Origin: a virus
Length of the DNA: 26,818 nt
Reading direction: 5' to 3' (one strand)
Virus record (IMG/VR): IMGVR_UViG_3300043449_002532
Span: 1-26,818 of that record
Shown piece after piece: positions 20,741 through 26,818 of the stretch (position 1 is the stretch's first letter; every line of letters starts with the position of its first letter). Both the position numbers and the translations under genes were made by a program. The notes under the pieces are model-generated. The model made no database searches, had not been told where the DNA came from, and saw only the letters and a list, made by a program, of their open reading frames with translations.

Positions 20741-22780
20741 ATGGCCGAACGATTAGAGATCACAGACCTAGAGTTTGAGTCAATTAAAAATAACCTCAAA
20801 CTGTCTCTCCAAAATCAGACGGCTTTCAAAGATTATAACTTTGAAGGTTCCGCCATCTCTCAACTTATCAATCTGTTGGCCTATAACACCTACTATAACT
20901 CCTATTACTACAACATGATGGCCAATGAACTGTTTATCGATTCGGCCCAAGTCCGGAATTCGATTCTTTCGCATGCCAAGGCATTAAATTACACCCCGAT
21001 ATCGAGACGGGCTGCCACGGCAATCGTGGATGTGACAGTCACTCCTCCTGGTGGAAATACCCAATCCCAATTGACGCTGGACAGATTTCAAGAATTTCAA
21101 TCCGAGGCAGTTGATGGTATTAACTATACGTTCGTAACCACGGACGCAGTTACGGTCTACAAGGAAAATGGTGTATTCCCATTTACGAATCTGGAGATTA
21201 AGGCAGGAACCCCACAAGTCACCACATTCCTATTTGATCCCATTAGCAATCCAGATTCTCAATTTGAACTCCCGAACCCAGATATCGACACGAGTACCCT
21301 AGCCGTGACTGTTCAAGTATCGAGTGTCAATACCTCAGCGCGTGTCTTTTCGCTCTCCACGGATATTGCCACTTCGACTCCGAACACAGAAGTATATTAT
21401 CTGAGCACATCGATCAACAACAAATATAAAATTTCATTTGGAGATGGTGCGGTATCTAAGGCCTTGTCCAACGGGAACATTGTCATTGCCACCTATCTTA
21501 CGACCGATGGAGAGCCGGCCAATAAGGCCAATTCTTTTGCCACAGGTTCTATCGGGGGATTCTCTAATGTGTCCGTACGTTCCGTTTCTGCGGCTGCCGG
21601 AGGGGCAGATCGCGAATCTGATGCTTCCGTTAAACTGAGGGCTCCACTGGCCTATACCGCACAGGGACGTGCCGTGACCCACAAAGATTATCAAACCCTG
21701 ATTTCCTCGGTATACCCAGATATTCAGAGTTTGTCGGTCTGGGGAGGCGAAGACAATAGACCTCCTGTATATGGTAAAGTGTTCATTTCTATTGCCCCCA
21801 AGGAGGGTGTAATTCTCAATAATACCGAAAAGTTTCGCATTTTAACGGAATTGGTTAACCCCATGTCTATGGTGACAATCACCCCCGAATTAGTGGATCC
21901 CGACTATGTGTATTTGAAATTTGAAACAAAGGTAAACGTGGATGGGCGCCTCACATTACTGACAGGTCCACAAATCAGCGAAGTTATTCGAACCGCCATT
22001 ATCGATTACACGTCTGCTACCCTCAACCAATTTGATGCTCTATTCAGTTCCTCCAAATTTGGTAGGGCGATTGATGACTCCCTTCCTGCGATTCTAGGAT
22101 CAGATTCTTCGGTCAGACTTGAAAAGCGGGTCACCCCCAAACTCAATGTTGCATCCACGTATGTGGTGAGTTTTAGGACAGAACTTCGCCGTTCAGCATT
22201 GACCCGGGCGCTCAGATCCACCGCCTTTACGACATACGATTCCGCTAACAATTTACGCACCGCATATCTCGAAGAAGTCTCAGACTCATTCACAGGAATA
22301 GACTCCATCGAGGTGACCAATCCTGGATATAATTATCTGGACACTCCGGCTGTCATTATCACAGGAGATGGTGTGGGGGCGCAAGCGGAGGCTGTTGTGG
22401 TAAATGGAAGGATCGAGAGGATTACTATGATCGATAGGGGCACGGGATATACATCCGCCATTGTATCTATCGTTGGTGGGGGTGGAATTTCTGCCACGGC
22501 GTCGGCAGTAATCGAGGAACGATTCGGTACCGCAAGACTCTTTTACTTTAATAGCCGAGCAGAAAAGGTTGATATCGACAGCGCGGTCGGCTTGATCGAC
22601 TATATGGCAGGAGAAATCACACTTTATAATCTCAATGTCATCGAATCACTGTCCCCCGATGGTCTGATTCGCATTAGTGTGGAACCTCAAGATGATATTA
22701 TCGAGACACAGAGAAACCAATTGTTGAGTTTTGATGTCACGGATTCTAGTGCGGCGCTCATCACGGTGAACATACGGTAA
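20741..22780 (+). CDS. 6: Baseplate wedge protein gp6
   Basis: A 679-residue protein (T4 gp6 has 660) with the gp6/gpJ-like opening (FEGSAISQLINLLAYNTYYN, later ANELFIDSAQ and the SHAKALNYTP segment), ASVKLRAPLAYTAQGRAVT and a conserved DYQTLI. Dimers of gp6 form the continuous inner ring of the wedges. An extra module at about 518-592 carries two GxGY-type repeats (NPGYNYLDTPAVIITGDG and DRGTGYTSAIVSIVG), also found in the next two large genes. CGGAGC stands before ATG 20741. Confidence 0.9.
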   Translation: MAERLEITDLEFESIKNNLKLSLQNQTAFKDYNFEGSAISQLINLLAYNTYYNSYYYNMMANELFIDSAQVRNSILSHAKALNYTPISRRAATAIVDVTVTPPGGNTQSQLTLDRFQEFQSEAVDGINYTFVTTDAVTVYKENGVFPFTNLEIKAGTPQVTTFLFDPISNPDSQFELPNPDIDTSTLAVTVQVSSVNTSARVFSLSTDIATSTPNTEVYYLSTSINNKYKISFGDGAVSKALSNGNIVIATYLTTDGEPANKANSFATGSIGGFSNVSVRSVSAAAGGADRESDASVKLRAPLAYTAQGRAVTHKDYQTLISSVYPDIQSLSVWGGEDNRPPVYGKVFISIAPKEGVILNNTEKFRILTELVNPMSMVTITPELVDPDYVYLKFETKVNVDGRLTLLTGPQISEVIRTAIIDYTSATLNQFDALFSSSKFGRAIDDSLPAILGSDSSVRLEKRVTPKLNVASTYVVSFRTELRRSALTRALRSTAFTTYDSANNLRTAYLEEVSDSFTGIDSIEVTNPGYNYLDTPAVIITGDGVGAQAEAVVVNGRIERITMIDRGTGYTSAIVSIVGGGGISATASAVIEERFGTARLFYFNSRAEKVDIDSAVGLIDYMAGEITLYNLNVIESLSPDGLIRISVEPQDDIIETQRNQLLSFDVTDSSAALITVNIR

Positions 22781-22783
22781 TTT

Positions 22784-25144
22784 ATGGCCAACACCTTATC
22801 ACTACTTGTTCGCAATCAATTACCAGAATTCATCCGTAATGACCACGACACCTTTGTGGCATTTATTGAGGCCTACTATGCCTGGATGGACGAAAGTAAT
22901 AATGTGATGCAGATGGCCAAGAGCCTTCCGACTCATCTTGACGTGGACACTACTCTCGATGCCTTTGTCACCTACTTCGTCAAACAATTTTTGCCACTCT
23001 TTCCAGAAGACCGGTTGACCAGACCAGAGTTTTTAATCCAGCATGCCAAAGAATTTTACAGAACCAAAGGTACCGAAAAGGCCTATCGACTATTATTCAG
23101 GATTCTATTCGATCAGGACATCGATATTTTCTTACCTAAAAACCATATCTTGAAGTGTTCAGATGGTCAGTGGGTAAGACCTACCTCATTACGCTTGGAT
23201 CCTGTGGTGTGGACCACACAAGTGGCCGACGGAGTACGCACCCGATTCAGGACACTAACGAGTTCAATTGAATCCCCCACCATGACAGTCTATGTCGATG
23301 ATGTTCTGCAAACAACATCATATCAGCATTCCCCCAATGAACCCTGGGTGATTTTCACGAATCCTCCGAGTGCCAACAGTATAATTAAATTACGATACGA
23401 TGAGACCCCTGGTATCGTCATTACCAAACTGTTCAATACCAACCAACTGACCATGCGGCTTGTTGGTACCCAATCCGGAGCCAGTTGTATCACCGAAAAG
23501 GCACAGGTACTCACGGAAAATGGGCTGGTGCAATTGAATATTGGGGCCTCATCCCCCCTGGGTACATTCCAGCAATCGGAAGAGGTGAGGGGTAAATACG
23601 TCTACGATCTGGATACCGGGGACTACATCTATTTCTATGGGCATCTACTGTCACACCTCACCATGATTCAGGTTATTGACGGAGGACTAAACTATAACGT
23701 AGGCGATCCGGTTATTGTGAGTGGTGGGGATCCATCTGTTGTGGGGAGTGCGGTGGTGGATTCCGTCTACTCGGCGGTAATCACAAGTATTTCTGTGCTT
23801 AGTGGAGGTGCAGGGTATCAAGCTGGTCAACCAGCCTACATTACCTCTACCCCCAACACAGGATTGAATGTGTTTGTCTCTATGGTAGACACATCAGGAA
23901 CAATCCATCCAAATACCTATCCCATCAACACCGATGTGTTGTCGCTCTGGGCTAACACGGCGATGTCCAATAGTGAGTATTATTTTAGCCCAGCGGCATC
24001 CGAGAACGTCAATAGTATCATGTCGCTTGCATTCACGGACTATATTCTTGGCTCCGACCCTTCCGATAAGTTGGGTCCCATCACAGACATGGCGATCATT
24101 AGTAGCACGGCCGTGTGGACCATAAATCCGACTCTCAAAATCGATGCTCCTACTGTGACCGTCACAGGTAATACTGCGAATGGGAACACTGCGAATGCCA
24201 CGGTCTCTCTTGGCTACTTTGGCATTCTTGGTCGCATGAACGTGCATTCCGGTGGCATTGGATATACAGTCGGGGATGAGGTCTCGTTTGAAAATATCCC
24301 TGGAATAGGTATCGGCCTCGGCGCAGCAGCAGAAGTCATGTCGGTGCATCCCTCTAATTCGGGCATAAAACTCGTGCAATTTCAGCCTACCAGAATTACA
24401 GGAAACGTGACGGTCAATACCTCTATCTCCTCGGTGAATGTCACGGGCAATGGAACCCTATTCACCACAGATCTACGTGTAGGTGATTACATTGAGTTGA
24501 ACAGTGAATCTTCATATGTACAGACGATCACCAACAATACCCATTTGGTAGTCAATACGGCATTCACAAGGACCTCCACCTCAAGGAAATTGGGGGTCTA
24601 TAATCGATATTTCGTTGGAGGCATCAATTACAGACAAGATGCCCTTCCTATTGTCCATGTCTCATCGTCGAATGTGTCTGCCTATGGGGCCAACATAACA
24701 GCCGATGCCGTCATCTCAGGAGGTGAGACGTTGCTCCCAATTTCCAATGACGTTCCTCCTGGAAAAATCATTGCGATTCGGGTGACGAACCCGGGATATG
24801 GCTATCAATCTCTACCCACCATAGATCTTACAGGTTCTGGGAACCACCAGGCGACCGCGCTTGCAATTCTACTATCTAACTTATTTACTGCCTCTGGACA
24901 CTATGAATCAACCAGGGGGTTTTTGAGTTCTGATCAAAGGATCCAAGGTGGCGATTCCTACTATGCCCCATATTCATATGTCATACGCTCGCAGGTGGAG
25001 CTGGATAAATATAAGAACATACTCAAGGATTTGATACATCCCGCCGGCACGAGGCTGTGGGGGGAATATATCATTGAATCGAATGTTCGCCCGAGCCCAA
25101 ACACTACAGCAAATATCGCCAACACATTCCAGACTAGCGCATAA
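22784..25144 (+). CDS. Large baseplate wedge structural protein (gp7-position), cyanophage type
   Basis: A 786-residue protein starting four bases after gp6. Its first 135 residues are a conserved domain (LPEFIRNDHDTFVAFIEAYY, FYRTKGTEKAYRLLFRILF, KNHILKCSDGQW) that I know from large structural proteins next to gp6 in T4-like marine phages. The remainder is beta-rich, with GxGY-type repeats at about 295-345, 484-515 and 660-700. T4 has gp7 (1032 residues) at the same place in the wedge. The equivalence is inferred from position only. It probably forms the outer wedge and holds fibres. Confidence 0.78.
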   Translation: MANTLSLLVRNQLPEFIRNDHDTFVAFIEAYYAWMDESNNVMQMAKSLPTHLDVDTTLDAFVTYFVKQFLPLFPEDRLTRPEFLIQHAKEFYRTKGTEKAYRLLFRILFDQDIDIFLPKNHILKCSDGQWVRPTSLRLDPVVWTTQVADGVRTRFRTLTSSIESPTMTVYVDDVLQTTSYQHSPNEPWVIFTNPPSANSIIKLRYDETPGIVITKLFNTNQLTMRLVGTQSGASCITEKAQVLTENGLVQLNIGASSPLGTFQQSEEVRGKYVYDLDTGDYIYFYGHLLSHLTMIQVIDGGLNYNVGDPVIVSGGDPSVVGSAVVDSVYSAVITSISVLSGGAGYQAGQPAYITSTPNTGLNVFVSMVDTSGTIHPNTYPINTDVLSLWANTAMSNSEYYFSPAASENVNSIMSLAFTDYILGSDPSDKLGPITDMAIISSTAVWTINPTLKIDAPTVTVTGNTANGNTANATVSLGYFGILGRMNVHSGGIGYTVGDEVSFENIPGIGIGLGAAAEVMSVHPSNSGIKLVQFQPTRITGNVTVNTSISSVNVTGNGTLFTTDLRVGDYIELNSESSYVQTITNNTHLVVNTAFTRTSTSRKLGVYNRYFVGGINYRQDALPIVHVSSSNVSAYGANITADAVISGGETLLPISNDVPPGKIIAIRVTNPGYGYQSLPTIDLTGSGNHQATALAILLSNLFTASGHYESTRGFLSSDQRIQGGDSYYAPYSYVIRSQVELDKYKNILKDLIHPAGTRLWGEYIIESNVRPSPNTTANIANTFQTSA

Positions 25145-25147
25145 ATA
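25140..25147 (+). promoter_or_regulatory. Late-promoter-like motif CATAAATA before gene 8
   Basis: CATAAATA overlaps the stop codon of the wedge gene and ends eight bases before ATG 25156. A transcript from it would have a leader of only two or three bases. An AGGGG tract between the two could also serve as ribosome site for read-through transcripts. Confidence 0.3.
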
Positions 25148-25155
25148 GGGGTATC

Positions 25156-26484
25156 ATGTCTAATTTTGTTAATGTTAGTCAAAGCCTGGGGTTTCGTATA
25201 GCATTTTCAGTCTATCGAGACCTGGTGGGTAACACCTCCTCAGTTGGCTATATTATGCTTGGCCGCAATACGCCATGGGCCGCCAACGATACGGTACCGG
25301 AGATATATGACACAGAAAATGCAAAGTTTGATGCCTATAACAATTTCCTGGGTGGCAAGAAGATAACAGGCAACGATGCATTCTTGGTGGTCCCCAGAGT
25401 GAATTGGACCCCCAATGTTGTGTGGACTCAATATGATGATGCGAGCAATACCCAGTTTTCATCGGGAAATTCCATGTTTGTGTATACCTCCAACGGGAAT
25501 GTCTATAAGTGCCTAAACAATGCTAATGGGAGTTATTCTACTGTAGAACCTGTGAATAATTATTCGAGTGACAACGGATTCATTGCCCCAGGGGATGGAT
25601 ACCTTTGGAAATACATGTACAAGGTTCCTAGTGATAGTAAGTATTTGACTGATTCATGGATGCCGGCTCCATTATCACAAACTCCTGCATATTTTGGGGA
25701 TGCCAACAATATTGTTGTTGGGGCCATCTCCAGACTGGAAATTGCCAATGCGGGAACAGGGTATTCTAATACCAATACATCCATTGTAATAAGTGGATCT
25801 GGTATTTCCGGCAATGCGAGTGTCGTGGTCTCCAACGGATCCATTTCTTCCGTCACCTTGACTGATCGTGGGGCTCGATATATCCGACAGAACACACAAG
25901 TTAGGATCATTGGTTCTGGTACATCCGCCAATGTGAGACCTATTTTATCTCCTTGGGGAGGACACGGGTTCAATCCAGCCAGGGAACTTGGGGCCAACAC
26001 GATCATGATTGCAGTGAAGGTCGGAGATGTTGATTCTAGCGAGAATGGGAATATCAGTGCCAACAATGACTTTCGCCAAGTTGGGCTCGTGATGAGGCCT
26101 CACCTATATGGCGCGAATACCGAGGTTAGCTCGGCTAATGCCAATGTATCCGTAACTATGGCCACTCATATTGTCTTGGTGTCTGGTACGGCATTTATCA
26201 AAGATGAACTGGTCTATCAGGGTGCATCCTCCAACAGTGCCTCATTTTCTGGATATGTGTCTGACACCTTTCCTAGTGCCATAGAGGTGACGGGCCGACA
26301 AGGAACCCCCGCTCCTGGGAGACCAATTATCGGCGTTACTTCTGGAATTTCTAGGACGGTTGTATCTTATAGTGACCCAGATTTCGATGTGGAATCGGGA
26401 AATTTGGTATACATAGAAAACAGAGCGCCTGTCATGCGTTCACTGGGTCAAGGAGAATGGATCAAAATTATTCTGAAATTCTAA
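25156..26484 (+). CDS. 8: Baseplate wedge protein gp8
   Basis: A 442-residue protein (T4 gp8 has 334). The gp8 family shows in IAFSVYRDLVG, YDTENAKFDAYNNFLGGKKI, VPRVNWTPNVVWTQYDD, VYKCLNNANGSYSTVEP and DGYLWKYMYKV. gp8 dimers sit on the wedge next to gp7. The extra length is largely a GxGY-repeat insert at about 190-265 (IANAGTGYSNTNTSIVISG and DRGARYIRQNTQVRIIGSG). The preceding stop is within 11 bases. Confidence 0.88.
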   Translation: MSNFVNVSQSLGFRIAFSVYRDLVGNTSSVGYIMLGRNTPWAANDTVPEIYDTENAKFDAYNNFLGGKKITGNDAFLVVPRVNWTPNVVWTQYDDASNTQFSSGNSMFVYTSNGNVYKCLNNANGSYSTVEPVNNYSSDNGFIAPGDGYLWKYMYKVPSDSKYLTDSWMPAPLSQTPAYFGDANNIVVGAISRLEIANAGTGYSNTNTSIVISGSGISGNASVVVSNGSISSVTLTDRGARYIRQNTQVRIIGSGTSANVRPILSPWGGHGFNPARELGANTIMIAVKVGDVDSSENGNISANNDFRQVGLVMRPHLYGANTEVSSANANVSVTMATHIVLVSGTAFIKDELVYQGASSNSASFSGYVSDTFPSAIEVTGRQGTPAPGRPIIGVTSGISRTVVSYSDPDFDVESGNLVYIENRAPVMRSLGQGEWIKIILKF

Positions 26485-26498
26485 GCTGTGTTTACACA

Positions 26499-26506
26499 CA
26501 TAAATA
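26499..26506 (+). promoter_or_regulatory. Late-promoter-like motif CATAAATA
   Basis: CATAAATA lies 15 bases after the gp8 stop and 34 bases before ATG 26541, a normal late leader length. AAAGGA is in the leader. Confidence 0.45.
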
Positions 26507-26540
26507 GTGATGTTGTCAGCCCTCTATAAAGGACACCTAT

Positions 26541-26818
26541 ATGCATATCGATCTCTCACAGTCTCCATACTTTGATGATTTTTCCAGTGATAAGAATTAC
26601 CACAGGGTGCTGTTTCGCCCAAGTTATGCGGTGCAGGCCCGTGAGTTGACGCAGCTACAAACGATACTCCAGAATCAAATCAAAGAATTTGGAAAAAATA
26701 TTTTCCAGAATGGGTCTATCGTCACCGGGGGCCAGATGATGCTGGAAGTCACTGGCGTCAAATATGTGGCGATTGAATCCCAAGATCTCAATGGTAATGT
26801 CATCAATCTAAACAATTT
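26541..26818 (+). CDS. DUF4815-type baseplate/tail structural protein, 3' end outside window
   Basis: The first 92 codons are present. The start (SPYFDDFSSDKNYHRVLFRP, then SYAVQARELTQLQTILQNQI and FGKNIFQNGSIVTGG) is the conserved N-terminus of the DUF4815 family, large structural proteins next to gp8 in many T4-like phages of aquatic bacteria. It probably belongs to the wedge or its fibre attachments. AAAGGACACCTAT precedes ATG 26541. Confidence 0.82.
   Translation, partial: MHIDLSQSPYFDDFSSDKNYHRVLFRPSYAVQARELTQLQTILQNQIKEFGKNIFQNGSIVTGGQMMLEVTGVKYVAIESQDLNGNVINLNN

Noticed and set aside
23894-24379. 161-codon minus-strand open frame
   Set aside because: Antisense to the wedge protein and rich in Arg, His and Cys, as expected of a shadow frame.
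25560-26066. 168-codon minus-strand open frame
   Set aside because: Antisense to gp8, which is clearly recognised; no start signal.
1-26818. tRNA genes, CRISPR arrays, integrase, attachment sites, insertion sequences
   Set aside because: Looked for by eye on both strands; no cloverleaf-type block, regular spaced repeat, or mobile-element gene was found.

Overview
The window is part of the genome of a contractile-tailed double-stranded DNA phage of the wide T4-like group. It resembles the T4-like phages of aquatic bacteria (cyanophage and pelagiphage types) more than T4 itself. This rests on many recognisable T4 orthologues by protein sequence: gp32, gp59, gp33, DsbA, gp4, gp26, gp48, gp53, gp27, gp5, gp25, gp6 and gp8. 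The host cannot be named. A cell-wall hydrolase of the SleB type and a tail spike with its own muralytic domain suggest a peptidoglycan-walled, probably Gram-negative host. No tRNA, CRISPR array, integrase or insertion sequence was seen.

Layout. (1) Positions 1-6241, plus strand, are a dense run of small and accessory genes: a glycosyltransferase cut by the window edge, a ClpP-like protease, a TusA-like sulfur carrier, a small alarmone hydrolase-like HD protein behind its own sigma70-type promoter, several short unknown proteins, a small winged-helix-like protein, an MPPED-type metallophosphoesterase, two tandem paralogous small proteins, PhoH and an MGME1/RecB-type exonuclease. (2) 6238-6999 is a lysis unit: a promoter, a SleB-type hydrolase and a small membrane protein. 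(3) 7017-9409 keeps the T4 gene order dsbA-33-59-32 with one extra small gene; gene 32 has a possible pseudoknot leader. (4) A perfect 15-bp hairpin (9437-9473) separates this from a convergent minus-strand block (14294 down to 9487): gp4 nuclease, a conserved unknown protein, a tail-tube-like protein, gp26, a gp51-like extension, the tape measure and a possible tiny ORF. (5) From 14348 to the end the plus strand holds the baseplate operon: gp48, gp53, gp27, gp5, PAAR tip, a structural protein, gp25, gp6, a large wedge protein, gp8 and the start of a DUF4815 protein.

How the parts work together. DsbA and gp33 serve late transcription, and late-promoter-like (N)TAAATA motifs stand before several gene groups. 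They include a divergent pair at 14311-14347 between the tail-assembly and baseplate blocks. gp59 and gp32 serve replication. The baseplate operon encodes hub, spike, tip and wedge in a compact, translationally coupled string. The accessory block looks aimed at host physiology (alarmone, sulfur relay, proteolysis, phosphate stress).

The most notable observation is a T_TTT_TTC slippery heptamer just before the gp26 stop, in the correct phase to fuse gp26 to the -1-frame gp51-like ORF directly upstream of the tape measure. That is the arrangement of tail assembly chaperones in many other phages. Other points of interest are genes whose start codon falls on the predicted transcription start (possible leaderless messages), a repeat module shared by three neighbouring wedge proteins, and a GH19 domain at the C-terminus of the gp5 spike.
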